DNA of 62,894 bases from Polaromonas sp. Lineage in GTDB: Bacteria; Pseudomonadota; Gammaproteobacteria; Burkholderiales; Burkholderiaceae_C. Where the stretch lies: NCBI GenBank assembly GCA_030654695.1, contig JAURWY010000007.1, forward strand, positions 1 through 62,894. Reading direction: 5' to 3'. Numbering within the stretch: the first letter of the stretch is position 1; each line of letters starts with the position of its first letter. The notes below the pieces were generated by a model. That model was not told the origin of the DNA. It did not search any database and saw only the letters and a program-made list of their open reading frames with translations. Below are positions 44,834 through 53,779 of this stretch, piece after piece. Made by a program: the position numbers and the translations under genes.

Positions 44834-45343
44834 TTAAGCCGTTTTTCGTTTATGGCGCAACAAGAGCGCCAGCCAATACACCTTCAGAGCCAGAATCAGG
44901 CCGATTAGCATCGCCAACCAGTCCAGATCTGCAACCAAGCGAGGGGCTGCAGCCAACATACCGACACTCACGCCGATCTTGACCGCCTCCCACACAAAAA
45001 ATCCGAATCCTGCTGTGACCGGGCTGATAGACGAAAACTGACTCGTCAAACCGCGCGCAAAAAGCGCCCCCGGGATCACCACCGCCAACGCACCATACAA
45101 AACAGACCAAGCCACATGGCTTTTATCCGTTGCCCCCCAAGCCACCAGCGCAGCCACTAGACCCACCGCCAATTGCCCCAGCACAATCCACCAGATTGAT
45201 ACTGGTGGCTCTTGCTCACGAAGCCGCTGCGCCTGCTCGCGGGTCAGCGGGATGAAGTCCATCTCGCCCTTCAAGCCGTCTTCCGCAATGTCTCGCTCGC
45301 TAGCAGACTTTGCAAGTAGCGCAGCTTGTGTCTGTTCTGTCAT
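44834..45343 (-). CDS. atpI: ATP synthase-associated protein AtpI
   Basis: 169 residues from the ATG at 45343; an upstream start at 45355 adds four residues. Four hydrophobic helices after an N-terminal charged region, with 'LGQLAVGLVAALVAWG' near 52-67 and 'GVSVGMLAAAPRLVADLDWLAMLIGLIL' region near 122-149. Position as first gene of the atp operon, 10 bp before atpB, identifies it. AtpI helps assemble the c-ring. Sequence is longer than E. coli AtpI (about 126) at the N-terminus. Confidence 0.85.
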   Translation of the reverse strand: MTEQTQAALLAKSASERDIAEDGLKGEMDFIPLTREQAQRLREQEPPVSIWWIVLGQLAVGLVAALVAWGATDKSHVAWSVLYGALAVVIPGALFARGLTSQFSSISPVTAGFGFFVWEAVKIGVSVGMLAAAPRLVADLDWLAMLIGLILALKVYWLALLLRHKRKTA

Positions 45344-45398
45344 TGTCTTCACCATGGGTTACGCCAAGGTTACAAGCCGCTACTCAGCAAAGCCGCTT

Positions 45399-45429
45399 AT
45401 TATAAGTAGAAACCCGTTGGCATCGTCAA
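45399..45429 (-). promoter_or_regulatory. Putative sigma-70 promoter of the atp operon
   Basis: On the minus strand TTGACG (45424-45429) and TATAAT (45399-45404), spacer 19 bp, longer than the preferred 17. Transcription would start near 45392, about 49 nt before atpI. Both hexamers are near consensus, but the spacing lowers confidence. Confidence 0.45.
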
Positions 45430-45506
45430 GAAAATTTTCCCCAATCGACGCAACGTCGTCTCAATTTCACAAAAAACCGCCCTCAGTGGATAAAAAACCA
45501 TCTTGG

Positions 45507-46010
45507 ATGCACGGCATCAAGCAGTCCTTGCCAGACCGTCACTCGCTGGCGGCCCACCCGTGGCTTAAGCCTTTGTCGCACCGCTTGCTAGAACCAGGCT
45601 TGTGGCATGTCCGCCACGAAGCTGTCGCACGCGGTGCGGCCATCGGTGTGTTTTGGGCTTTTGCAGTGCCATTTGGGCAGTTTTTATTTGCCGCGGCTCA
45701 CTGCGTCTGGTGGCGTGGCAATATTCCTGTCGCCGCCGGCTTGACGCTGATCACCAACCCCTTCACGTTGGCTTTCTGGCTTTGGTTAGCCTACAAAGTC
45801 GGTGGCACATTACTCGGCACATCAGGGCCCGTGCCCGACCTTGAGCCGGTGGTCAGCCGCCCGACAGACATCATGGATTGGATCTCCAGTTTTGGTGCGC
45901 CGGCCGTTTTGGGCATGGGCTTATTTGCCATCTTTGGCGCCGCTTTGGCTTACATCATTGTGAAGTTAGCTTGGCGAGTGCGTATCTGGTTCAAGCGCTG
46001 GCACCGTTAA
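45507..46010 (+). CDS. DUF2062 domain membrane protein
   Basis: 167 residues from ATG 45507; a GTG at 45486 would add seven. The DUF2062 pattern is clear: 'GLWHVRHEAVARGAAIGVFWAFAVPFGQF' region near residues 31-59, 'NIPVAAGLTLITNPFTLAFWLWLAYKVG' region near 74-101, then a last helix and basic C-terminus. Function unknown; inner-membrane protein. It is divergent from atpI and is followed by dat 33 bp later. Confidence 0.85.
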   Translation: MHGIKQSLPDRHSLAAHPWLKPLSHRLLEPGLWHVRHEAVARGAAIGVFWAFAVPFGQFLFAAAHCVWWRGNIPVAAGLTLITNPFTLAFWLWLAYKVGGTLLGTSGPVPDLEPVVSRPTDIMDWISSFGAPAVLGMGLFAIFGAALAYIIVKLAWRVRIWFKRWHR

Positions 46011-46043
46011 ACCGAGAGGCTGACTTTGCCGGACAATAGTCTC

Positions 46044-46967
46044 ATGAGCACCTCCACTTCATTGCACTCACCCCTTCCCACTCAGTCTGTGCTGCCGACG
46101 ACGCAGTGCTATCTCAATGGCGCCTACACGGCCCTGCGCGATGCCAAGATCAGCGTGATGGATCGTGGCTTTATTTTTGGTGATGGGGTTTACGAAGTGG
46201 TGCCGGTATATGCCGGCGAACCGTTTCGTTTTGCCCAGCACATGGCTCGCTTAGACCGCAGCTTGGCCGAATTACGCATCACCAATCCCTTGACCCATGC
46301 CGAATGGCGCGAGATCGCCCAACAGCTGGTGGCCGACTTCACCCGCGAAGCTGGCACCGACACGCCGCCGGATCAATTAATTTATATCCAGGTCACGCGT
46401 GGCGTCGCCATGCGTGACCACGTGATGACCAGCGGCGTGACGCCGACCATTTTTGTCATGACGAACCTCATGAAACCGGTGCCTGCAGTACAACGGGCCT
46501 CGGGCGTGGCCTGTGTCAGCGCCGACGACTTCCGTTGGGAAAAAGCGCACATCAAAAGCACCAGCTTGCTGGGCGCGGTGTTCTCGCGGCAAATCAGTGC
46601 CGACGTTGGCGCAATGGAAACCGTGATGTTCCGCGACGGCTATCTGAGTGAAGCCGCAGCCTCGAACGTCTGGGTCGTCAAGGACGGTTGCGTCCTTGGC
46701 ACACCCAAAGACCATCTGGTGCTCGAAGGCATTCGCTATGGCTTGATCGAAGAACTCTGCCACGCCGCCGGTGTTGGTTTTGAACTGCGCCGCATCAGCC
46801 GCGCCGAAGTCTTCGCCGCCGACGAATTGCTGTTGTCGTCGGCCACCAAGGAAATCTTGCCCATCACCCAGCTCGACGGCTTGGCTGTTGGTAGCGGCCA
46901 ACCCGGCCCCGTTTATGCCAAGTTGTACGCGGGCTACCAGCACGCTAAGGCAGAACCGACACCATGA
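46044..46967 (+). CDS. dat: D-amino acid aminotransferase-like class IV PLP enzyme
   Basis: 307 residues from ATG 46044 (TTG 46026 adds six). Class IV fold: 'CYLNGAYTALRDAKISVMDRGFIFGDGVYEVVP' region near 23-55, PLP Lys in 'RWEKAHIKSTSLLGAV' near 171-186, 'SEAAASNVWVVKDG' near 203-216 and 'LVLEGIRYGLIEEL'. D-Ala aminotransferases and branched-chain enzymes share this fold; the 'F..GDGVYEV' loop and linkage to ybeD-lipB-lipA match the Comamonadaceae gene called dat. It supplies or degrades D-amino acids in the cytoplasm. The stop overlaps the ybeD ATG by 4 bp. Confidence 0.85.
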   Translation: MSTSTSLHSPLPTQSVLPTTQCYLNGAYTALRDAKISVMDRGFIFGDGVYEVVPVYAGEPFRFAQHMARLDRSLAELRITNPLTHAEWREIAQQLVADFTREAGTDTPPDQLIYIQVTRGVAMRDHVMTSGVTPTIFVMTNLMKPVPAVQRASGVACVSADDFRWEKAHIKSTSLLGAVFSRQISADVGAMETVMFRDGYLSEAAASNVWVVKDGCVLGTPKDHLVLEGIRYGLIEELCHAAGVGFELRRISRAEVFAADELLLSSATKEILPITQLDGLAVGSGQPGPVYAKLYAGYQHAKAEPTP

Positions 46968-47260
46968 ACGGCCCAATGACCCCGTCCGCTCCAGCGGCAC
47001 AGCCCGTATCGCTCATCGAATACCCGTCGCTCTTCCCTATCAAAGTCATGGGCCTCAAGGTCGACGGCTTGGTGCATGCCATCACGATGATCGCTCACGA
47101 ATTTGACCCGGCCTTTGACGCCAGCACGATTGAACTTCGGGAAAGCAAAGGCGGCAAATACCTCGGTATCACCGTCACCGTCACCGTCACCAGCCGCGAA
47201 CAACTCGACGAGTTGTACCGCACGCTGTCAACCCACCCGATGGTCAAGGTGGTGCTGTGA
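46964..47260 (+). CDS. ybeD: YbeD/DUF493 family protein
   Basis: 98 residues. ACT-like small fold with 'SLIEYPSLFPIKVMGLKVDGL' near residues 16-36, 'RESKGGKYLGITVTVTVTSREQLDELYRTLSTHPMVKVVL' region to the end, ending in the family's '.V.VVL'. YbeD sits with lipB across proteobacteria and may regulate it. The start overlaps dat by 4 bp (ATGA), indicating coupling. Confidence 0.92.
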   Translation: MNGPMTPSAPAAQPVSLIEYPSLFPIKVMGLKVDGLVHAITMIAHEFDPAFDASTIELRESKGGKYLGITVTVTVTSREQLDELYRTLSTHPMVKVVL

Positions 47261-47275
47261 GCATGGCCCGCTGAC

Positions 47276-47977
47276 GTGCCGCCTGTGACCGCTCCGCCTA
47301 TGGCAAACATGGATCCGCGCATGCTGGGTCTGGTGGACTACCTCGCCACTTTTGAGGCGATGCAAACCTTCACCGATGCCCGCACCCCGCAGACACCCGA
47401 TGCGCTATGGATTTGCGAGCACCCTGCGGTTTACACCCAAGGTTTGGCTGGCAAAGCCGACCATGTCGTGAACCCCGGCAACATCCCGGTGGTGCAAAGC
47501 AACCGCGGTGGCCAAGTGACCTTTCATGGCCCAGGCCAAGTCGTGGCGTACCCGCTGATCAACCTCAAACGCGCTGGTTATTACGTCAAAGAATACGTTT
47601 ACCGCATCGAAGAATCCATCCTTAAAACGCTGTCGCACTTTGGCGTGACCGGGCACCGCGTGACCGGCTCGCCAGGTATTTATGTGCGGCTCGATGACCC
47701 GACATCCCACGCTGCGCTGAGCGGCCCACGGCATCCGGCCGACCCGTTTCGCGGCCTCGGCAAGATCGCCGCGCTCGGCATCAAGGTGAGTCGGCATTGC
47801 ACGTACCACGGCGTCGCCCTGAATGTGGCGATGGACCTGGAACCCTATTCCCGTATCAACCCCTGTGGATACGTTGGGCTGCAAACCACGGATCTTTCTA
47901 CAATCGGGGTCTCGGTGAGCTGGCAGGAAGCGGCCGACGTGTTAAGCCACAAGCTTGTCACGTATCTTTCCCCCTGA
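47276..47977 (+). CDS. lipB: Octanoyl-[ACP]:protein octanoyltransferase LipB
   Basis: 233 residues from GTG 47276; ATG 47300 is a possible alternative. '[12 protein letters not shown]' near residues 58-69, '[18 protein letters not shown]' near 82-99, catalytic Lys in '[12 protein letters not shown]' near 163-174 and catalytic Cys in '[14 protein letters not shown]' near 198-211. It moves octanoyl groups from acyl carrier protein to lipoyl domains. The small insert '[13 protein letters not shown]' before the catalytic Lys is longer than in E. coli. Confidence 0.95.
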   Translation: MPPVTAPPMANMDPRMLGLVDYLATFEAMQTFTDARTPQTPDALWICEHPAVYTQGLAGKADHVVNPGNIPVVQSNRGGQVTFHGPGQVVAYPLINLKRAGYYVKEYVYRIEESILKTLSHFGVTGHRVTGSPGIYVRLDDPTSHAALSGPRHPADPFRGLGKIAALGIKVSRHCTYHGVALNVAMDLEPYSRINPCGYVGLQTTDLSTIGVSVSWQEAADVLSHKLVTYLSP

Positions 47978-48000
47978 GTCCTCCCAAAGACGAGAACCCT

Positions 48001-49017
48001 ATGAGCACACTCGAAAACGGCAACCCGGTCGTCCGCGAAGCCCAAAGCCAGCAAGACTACAACCCACTGGCCAAGCAAAAAGCGGCGGCCAAACTCTCGC
48101 GCATTCCGGTCAAGGTCGAGCGCGGCGAAGTGCTCAAAAAACCAGATTGGATTCGTGTCAAAGCCGGTAGCCCGACCACCCGCTTTTACGAGATCAAGCA
48201 GATACTGCGCGAGAACAAACTCAACACCGTTTGCGAAGAAGCCAGCTGCCCGAATATCGGCGAATGCTTTGGCAAAGGCACGGCCACCTTCATGATCATG
48301 GGTGACAAATGCACGCGCCGCTGCCCGTTTTGCGATGTGGGCCACGGCCGGCCTGACCCCCTCGATGTGAATGAGCCGGAAAATCTGGCCAAGACCATCG
48401 CCGCACTGAAGCTCAGTTATGTTGTCATCACCAGTGTCGACCGCGATGACTTGCGCGACGGCGGTGCCCAGCATTTTGTCGACTGCATCACACGCATTCG
48501 CGAACTCTCGCCGCGCACGCAAATTGAAGTGCTGGTGCCCGACTTCCGCGGCCGTGACGACCGCGCGCTGAGCATCCTGACCTCCGCGCCACCCGACGTG
48601 ATGAACCACAACCTGGAAACCGCGCCGCGCTTGTACAAAGAGGCACGCCCCGGCAGCGACTACCAGTTCTCCCTGAACCTGTTGAAGAAATTCAAGGCGT
48701 TGCACCCGAATGTGCCGACCAAGAGCGGCATCATGGTCGGCCTGGGCGAAACCGACGAAGAAGTGCTGCAAGTGATGCAGGACATGCGCGACCATCAGAT
48801 CGACATGCTGACCATCGGCCAGTATTTGGCGCCGTCCACCTCGCACCTGCCCGTGCGGCGCTACGTTCATCCAGACACCTTCAAGATGTTTGAAGAACGC
48901 GCCTACGAGATGGGCTTTTCACATGCGGCGGTCGGTGCGATGGTGCGTTCGAGCTACCACGCCGATCAGCAGGCGCACTCTGCGGCAGAAGCCGTCGCGC
49001 TGGCAGCCGTTCGCTGA
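48001..49017 (+). CDS. lipA: Lipoyl synthase LipA
   Basis: 338 residues from ATG 48001, 23 bp after lipB. Auxiliary 4Fe-4S site '[12 protein letters not shown]' near residues 77-88 and radical-SAM site '[11 protein letters not shown]' near 103-113; C-terminal 'RSSYHADQQ' carries the conserved Ser ligand in 'RSSY'. It inserts two sulfurs into octanoyl-lipoyl domains. It completes the dat-ybeD-lipB-lipA cluster. Confidence 0.97.
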   Translation: MSTLENGNPVVREAQSQQDYNPLAKQKAAAKLSRIPVKVERGEVLKKPDWIRVKAGSPTTRFYEIKQILRENKLNTVCEEASCPNIGECFGKGTATFMIMGDKCTRRCPFCDVGHGRPDPLDVNEPENLAKTIAALKLSYVVITSVDRDDLRDGGAQHFVDCITRIRELSPRTQIEVLVPDFRGRDDRALSILTSAPPDVMNHNLETAPRLYKEARPGSDYQFSLNLLKKFKALHPNVPTKSGIMVGLGETDEEVLQVMQDMRDHQIDMLTIGQYLAPSTSHLPVRRYVHPDTFKMFEERAYEMGFSHAAVGAMVRSSYHADQQAHSAAEAVALAAVR

Positions 49018-49034
49018 AGCTAGCGCGGTAAAAA

Positions 49035-50786
49035 CTACAACAGCGAAGCCGGGTCTTCGCTGTCGATCACACGCTGCGCCCAAGCCTTGAGCTTGCCTGC
49101 ATCGGCCCGCAAGATTTCTTGCTTGACGGCGAGAATTTGAGACGGGTGCATTGAAAAACTCCGCAAGCCCAGCCCCAGCAGCAGCCGCGTCATGCTGGCG
49201 TCGCCGGCCATTTCGCCACAGACGCTGACGCCTTTGCCCTGCGCATTGCATTCGGCGATGGTGTCGGCCACCAGCCGCAGCACGGCCGGGTGACACGGGT
49301 CGTACAAATGCGCCACGGCTTCGTCCGCGCGGTCGATGGCCAACGTGTACTGAATCAGGTCGTTGGTACCGATGGACAAGAAATCGAAGTACTTGAGGAA
49401 CAGCTTGAGCGTCAGCGCTGCCGCCGGAATCTCGATCATGGCGCCCAGCTTGAGCGGCCCGTAAGGCACGCCCTTGTTGTCCAGCGTGGCCCGCGCATGG
49501 TCAATCAATGACATGGTCTGGCGAATTTCCGAGGCATGCGCCAACATCGGCACCAGCAAATTCACTTGGCCGTGCACGGCGGCCCGCAAGATGGCGCGCA
49601 GCTGCGTCAGGAACATCGGCGGGTCCGCCAAACTCCAGCGAATCGCCCGCAAGCCCAGCGCCGGATTCAGGTGCGTTTCTTGCGCCTTGGTGTGCCGATC
49701 CAGCGGCTTGTCCGCGCCGATGTCCACCGTGCGAATGGTCACCGGCAGACCGTGCATACCTTCAATCGCTTGGCGGTACGCGACGTATTGCTCTTGCTCA
49801 TCGGGCAGATGACCGATGCGGCCCATGAACAAAAATTCGCTGCGAAACAAACCCACACCGACAGCGCCGGCCTTGACGGCACCAGCCGTATCTTCCGGCA
49901 TTTCGATGTTGGCCAGCAGCTCGATTTTTTGGCCATCCAAGGTCAGCGCTGGCGTGTGCAGCAAGCGGTTCAGCCGTTCGCGCTCCAACTCGCCTTGGCG
50001 TTGTTTGAAACCGTACTCAGCCAAGATGATCGGTGATGGGTCGACGATCAGCACGCCGGCATCGCCGTCGATGATGACCCAGTCGTCTTGCTTGATCAGT
50101 TGGCTGGCACTGCGCGCACCGACCACCGCCGGAATGTGCATGCTGCGCGCGACGATGGCGGTGTGCGATGTGCGGCCACCGACATCGGTGGCAAAGCCGA
50201 CAAACAGGCTCTGCTTGAACTGCAGCATGTCGGCTGGCGACATGTCATGCGCCACCAGCACCAGCGGCACGTCCATGGTGTCGTCGAGCAACAAATCTTG
50301 TTGCAGCTTGCGGCTACTTGGCGTTTGCGGCAGCACCGGCGAAGCGACACCTTTCATGTGGCGCAGAATGCGTTCGACCACTTGCTCCAGATCGGCCTTG
50401 CGCTCACGCAAGTACTCGTCTTCCATCTCGTCGAACTGCCGCGCGATCATCTCGTACTGCGTGGTCAGCGCCCACTCGGCGTTGTAGTGACGCTCGGAAA
50501 TCCAGTTCTTGACGCCGCTGACCAACTGCTCGTCTTGCAGCAGCATCAGATGAACATCTAGCAACGCCGCGAGTTCGCTGGGTGCGTCACGCGGCAGATC
50601 GCGCTGCAGGCGAGAGATTTCATCCGTGACCGCATTGCGCGAGGCGCGCACGCGTTGAATTTCTGTCTCGACCTGGCTCGCATCGACAAAGTAATGCGCC
50701 ACATCGGCCCGGCTGGACGCGACCAGCACCGCGCGGCCAATCGCAATGCCGCGCGAAACCGCCAGACCGTGGATGGAAAAAGTCAT
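49035..50786 (-). CDS. ptsI: PTS enzyme I (phosphoenolpyruvate-protein phosphotransferase)
   Basis: 583 residues. N-terminal helical HPr-binding region, phospho-His in 'GGRTSHTAIVARS' near residues 195-207, PEP-binding barrel with 'GVGLFRSEFLFMGR', 'IRTVDIGADKPL', 'MLAHASEI', 'GAMIEIPAA', 'FLSIGTNDLIQYTLA' and active Cys in 'VSVCGEMAGD' near 501-510. It phosphorylates HPr. The start overlaps ptsH by 4 bp. No sugar IIB or IIC gene is in the window, which suggests a regulatory role. Confidence 0.95.
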   Translation of the reverse strand: MTFSIHGLAVSRGIAIGRAVLVASSRADVAHYFVDASQVETEIQRVRASRNAVTDEISRLQRDLPRDAPSELAALLDVHLMLLQDEQLVSGVKNWISERHYNAEWALTTQYEMIARQFDEMEDEYLRERKADLEQVVERILRHMKGVASPVLPQTPSSRKLQQDLLLDDTMDVPLVLVAHDMSPADMLQFKQSLFVGFATDVGGRTSHTAIVARSMHIPAVVGARSASQLIKQDDWVIIDGDAGVLIVDPSPIILAEYGFKQRQGELERERLNRLLHTPALTLDGQKIELLANIEMPEDTAGAVKAGAVGVGLFRSEFLFMGRIGHLPDEQEQYVAYRQAIEGMHGLPVTIRTVDIGADKPLDRHTKAQETHLNPALGLRAIRWSLADPPMFLTQLRAILRAAVHGQVNLLVPMLAHASEIRQTMSLIDHARATLDNKGVPYGPLKLGAMIEIPAAALTLKLFLKYFDFLSIGTNDLIQYTLAIDRADEAVAHLYDPCHPAVLRLVADTIAECNAQGKGVSVCGEMAGDASMTRLLLGLGLRSFSMHPSQILAVKQEILRADAGKLKAWAQRVIDSEDPASLL

Positions 50787-51052
50787 TCGCCCTCGCCAAA
50801 CTTGTCATCAATCAAGGCCAGCAAGCCATCCATCGCCGCTTGTTCATCGGTGCCGCTGGTTTCAATTTCCACCAAGCTGCCGATGCCTGCAGCCAGCATC
50901 ATCACGCCCATGATGCTTTTGGCGTTGACCCGGCGATCGCCGCGGCTGATCCAAACTTCACACGGGAAACTGCCGGCGAGCTTGGTCAGCTTGGCCGAGG
51001 CGCGGGCATGCAGGCCCAATTTATTGCTGATGGTTGCGCTGGTCTTGATCAT
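50783..51052 (-). CDS. ptsH: PTS phosphocarrier HPr
   Basis: 89 residues. Phospho-His15 in 'KLGLHARASAKL', Ser46 in 'NAKSIMGVMMLAAG'. It takes phosphate from enzyme I and passes it to IIA proteins. Overlaps both neighbours: 32 bp with the IIA gene upstream, 4 bp with ptsI downstream. The Ser46 region fits HPr kinase regulation, though no hprK is in the window. Confidence 0.95.
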   Translation of the reverse strand: MIKTSATISNKLGLHARASAKLTKLAGSFPCEVWISRGDRRVNAKSIMGVMMLAAGIGSLVEIETSGTDEQAAMDGLLALIDDKFGEGE

Positions 51053-51464
51053 GGTTTCGGCGGTTCTGGTTTTGGGGGGCGGTGATAGCGACTTGCATCA
51101 CGCCTTGTGTAGCGCCAATCAGGGCGCGTGCCACCAACGCGTCAAGCGTCTCATGCCGATACGACACGGTGCGCAGCAGCATCGGCAGGTTGACGCCGGT
51201 GATCAGCTTGGAGTGCACGCCATCAACCAACTTTTGCGCCACGTTGCAAGGCGTTGCACCAAAGACGTCGGCCAACACCAACGCGTCTTTGGTGCCCAAT
51301 TGCTGAAGCATGATGCGGGCCTGGGCCAAGGTTTCTTCAGGCGGCGTGTTGGGCTGCACATCGAGCGCGGCCACCCCTTCCGGGTTGTCCGTGAAAACAT
51401 GCGCAACGCACTGGCGCAGCGCCGAAGCCAACGGCGCGTGGGCGATGATGAGGATGCCGTTCAT
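51021..51464 (-). CDS. PTS system mannose-type IIA domain protein
   Basis: 147 residues. Phospho-His9 in 'GILIIAHAPLASALR', then 'DALVLADVFGATPCNVAQKL' near residues 59-78 and 'GVNLPMLLRTVSYR' near 89-102, all EIIA-Man features. The last about 15 residues are Asn/Gln/Arg-rich and lie in the 32-bp overlap with ptsH. Without IIB and IIC partners it is likely a phosphorylation-state sensor. It overlaps the upstream MFS stop by 4 bp. Confidence 0.93.
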   Translation of the reverse strand: MNGILIIAHAPLASALRQCVAHVFTDNPEGVAALDVQPNTPPEETLAQARIMLQQLGTKDALVLADVFGATPCNVAQKLVDGVHSKLITGVNLPMLLRTVSYRHETLDALVARALIGATQGVMQVAITAPQNQNRRNHDQDQRNHQQ

Positions 51465-52720
51465 TGACCTGAATTATCCGCCTTGCCTCTGATAAACCAG
51501 GCATATGAGGCGATACAACAACACAAAAAGACCCCCATAGCAGCCTGAAAACTGACAATTTCAGGCATGCCAACGGCCTTGAAAGCGTCAATCAGCAGAC
51601 CAATGCTCCATTGAACGCAGAAAACGCCAGAGAAAATCATGAGGTTATAGGCCGACAGGGCACGCCCGACCAGGGAGGGTTTGAATGCCATGCCGATCGC
51701 TGGCTGGGCCGACCCCAAGATGCTGGAGGTCATACAAAAAATGGTCCAGCCAACCCAGCCAGTGGCACTTCCGCCAGCAATGTTGACGGCCAGCACCAGC
51801 AAGCTCACCGGCACACCCCACACGATCAGTCGCTCTATGTTCCAGCCTTGCCGGATCAACCAAGGGGCCAGCATGCCCCAGCACCAGAAAGTCACCAACA
51901 TGCAAGCATTGAGATAAAAAAGTCCGGTGGCAGACTCCAATGGCGTGTAGCCGGCCACCCGCACCATCCACGGCCCAGCCCACAAGGTTTGAATGGCGAT
52001 CAGCCCGCCGTAATTAAAAAATGCCAGTGGCGTCATAGCCTGGAAATACCGGCTGCGCCAGACCTGCGCATAACTCGCCGGGTTGGCCTCGGCAGTCACC
52101 GTCACAGGGGCCACAGGGGTCGGGGGCACAACCCGGGCAATCACCGCCATACACAGCAAAATCAAGATCGCCAACAGCCAGAACAAAGGACGCCAACCCG
52201 TCAGTGGCATCAGCCACTGAACGGGCAACGTCGATGCCAACATGCCGAAGGAGCCCGTCATGAGCATCCAAGAGTTGGCGCGCACCAAAGTCGGCCCGCT
52301 CAGCCAACGCCTGAAACCCGTGAGCGGCGCCATCAAACAGGCACTGACGCCCATGCCGACCAGCACCCGTGCCGCCAGCAACCAAGCAAAGCTGCTGGCC
52401 ATCGAAAACGCCACGCAGCCCACGACCGCGAAACTCAAAAAATACAAAATAACGCGCTTAGGTCCATACCGGTCAAGCCAGCGGCCCAATGGCAGCTGCA
52501 TCGCCGCAAAGCCGAAGAAATATCCACCCGCCAAAAGCCCAAGGTCGCTCGCTTTCAAGTTGAAATCCAGCGACAGTGCCGGCGACAGCGTGGCGGTGAT
52601 AGCCCGGACCAAGGCCGAGCAAAAATAAGCGGCCGCGAAAGCCAAAAAGACCAAGGCCGCGGACTTGCGATCCAGACGGCCGCTATCGGGTTGAAGATCG
52701 GTGTGAACGGGAATCGTCAT
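51461..52720 (-). CDS. Major facilitator superfamily transporter
   Basis: 419 residues with 12 predicted membrane segments. Motif A-like loop 'GRWLDRYGPKRVILYFL' near residues 77-93 and central 'ARVLVGMGVSACLMAPLTGF' region near 116-135. Typical solute carrier; the substrate is not readable. It is the first gene of a tightly coupled operon MFS-IIA-HPr-EI, an unusual head gene for a PTS operon. Confidence 0.87.
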   Translation of the reverse strand: MTIPVHTDLQPDSGRLDRKSAALVFLAFAAAYFCSALVRAITATLSPALSLDFNLKASDLGLLAGGYFFGFAAMQLPLGRWLDRYGPKRVILYFLSFAVVGCVAFSMASSFAWLLAARVLVGMGVSACLMAPLTGFRRWLSGPTLVRANSWMLMTGSFGMLASTLPVQWLMPLTGWRPLFWLLAILILLCMAVIARVVPPTPVAPVTVTAEANPASYAQVWRSRYFQAMTPLAFFNYGGLIAIQTLWAGPWMVRVAGYTPLESATGLFYLNACMLVTFWCWGMLAPWLIRQGWNIERLIVWGVPVSLLVLAVNIAGGSATGWVGWTIFCMTSSILGSAQPAIGMAFKPSLVGRALSAYNLMIFSGVFCVQWSIGLLIDAFKAVGMPEIVSFQAAMGVFLCCCIASYAWFIRGKADNSGQ

Positions 52721-52744
52721 GTTTGGCGGGCGTCTCTGGCGGTA

Positions 52745-53344
52745 TCAATCGAACTGCAGACTGGCAAAATAAATCTCTGCCGCCACCGGCTCGATGGCCG
52801 TCGCATACATCACCACCTGGACGGCTTGGGAGCCTTTCGTGAAGTAAGCCGCCCAGCCGTTGACGGCACTGCCGTCTGGCCGTTGTCCTTGCGCCACCAC
52901 CAGCACTGGCGCTGGCTCAGAAGACGCACCAGGGACTCTGAGAGGGCGCGTTTGAGTGGTCTCCGAGGTGGCCTTCATGTTGGACAGCGTGAGCGCCTGC
53001 CACTGCGCGAGCACCTCCGGCAGATTGGGAGCATCGCCCAAATCCGCAAGCGCAACGGCGAAAGTTGCCCCGCCAGCGTCACAACCCAGCATGGTCATCT
53101 TGGTGGGCCGGCCGCCCAGCGGTACGATTTTCTCGCCCTGGTCAGGCTTGCAGGGCAGCAGCAGTCTTAAGCCGCTATTGCCAGGCTGGACGTCACGCCA
53201 GTTCAGCTTGGGGCTGCAACCCGAAACCCCCATCAAGACCACCAGAGCCAGCAAGCCTCCAACAGCGCGCACAACCCAGCGGAACGCCGTGGCAGAAAAA
53301 ATGCGATGCGCAAGACAGGTAAAGGGCGATGAAAGGAGAGACAT
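52745..53344 (-). CDS. Hypothetical lipoprotein
   Basis: 199 residues from the ATG at 53344; the frame opens at 53422 with a second Met. Hydrophobic N-terminus ends in a lipobox 'LMGVSGCSP' near residue 44, so a long basic leader precedes the signal helix, or translation starts further in. The mature part has no family I recognise; 'LRLLLPCKPDQGEKIVPLG' near 58-76 and 'AVNGWAAYFTKGSQAVQVVMYA' region near 158-179 stand out. It is probably exported and membrane-anchored. It is 25 bp upstream of nothing in operon; the MFS gene starts just downstream. Confidence 0.65.
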   Translation of the reverse strand: MSLLSSPFTCLAHRIFSATAFRWVVRAVGGLLALVVLMGVSGCSPKLNWRDVQPGNSGLRLLLPCKPDQGEKIVPLGGRPTKMTMLGCDAGGATFAVALADLGDAPNLPEVLAQWQALTLSNMKATSETTQTRPLRVPGASSEPAPVLVVAQGQRPDGSAVNGWAAYFTKGSQAVQVVMYATAIEPVAAEIYFASLQFD

Positions 53345-53508
53345 GCAGGGGATTGTCAAAACGAGCCTTAGGCTTTTGGGCGTAACAAGTGGGAACAAAG
53401 AGAGCTCTGACTTTACAACCATTCATGTTTGGGAGTGCTGCAGCCCGGTGCAGTAGGTGCCTGCTGCACTGGGAAATGTTCTAAGTCGCACCAATTAAGA
53501 CTTAAAAG

Positions 53509-53742
53509 GGTTCACTGCCAACAAAAGTGCCGACAGACCCGTCGCTTTCCCGCTGGTTTGAAATCGACAACGTCAACCGCACCTCCATCAAAGAACTGAT
53601 CCACAAGAAGTTGAGTGACGGTTTCACGAGCGCGATCGATTTTTCGATGGCCATCGTGCGCCAGCCTGACCCCAAACGTGACCGCGTCAATGTCGTCTTG
53701 TCAGGCAAATTCCTGCTGTACAAGCAGTACTCAGAGCACTGA
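53509..53742 (+). pseudogene. N-terminally truncated cyanate hydratase (cyanase) remnant
   Basis: The frame from about 53509, with a GTG at 53527, encodes the last 70 residues of cyanase: 'PTDPSLSRWFEID', 'IKELIHKKLSDGFTSAIDF' and 'RVNVVLSGKFLLYKQY', matching the C-terminus of CynS. The three catalytic residues are present with exact spacing: Arg9, Glu12 and Ser35 counted from the GTG correspond to Arg96, Glu99 and Ser122 of E. coli CynS. The N-terminal helix-turn-helix dimer domain (about 85 residues) is absent and no part of it is visible upstream. No ribosome site precedes the GTG. Intact cyanase converts cyanate and bicarbonate to ammonia and CO2. Confidence 0.75.
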
Positions 53743-53779
53743 GCGCATTGAACCGTTGGCAACGGGGCAAAATGCAGGC

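Noticed and set aside
47168..47193. ACCGTC hexamer tandem repeat in ybeD
   Set aside because: It encodes the beta strand ITVTVTVTS that is Thr/Val/Ile-rich in the family; length changes would keep frame, so no phase-variation claim is justified.
47845..48870. 341-codon minus-strand frame inside lipA
   Set aside because: Antisense to lipA, which has both iron-sulfur motifs; composition is that of a shadow frame.
51611..53170. 519-codon plus-strand frame across the MFS and lipoprotein genes
   Set aside because: It is antisense to two supported genes and rich in Gln, Arg, His and Pro as expected of a high-GC shadow frame.
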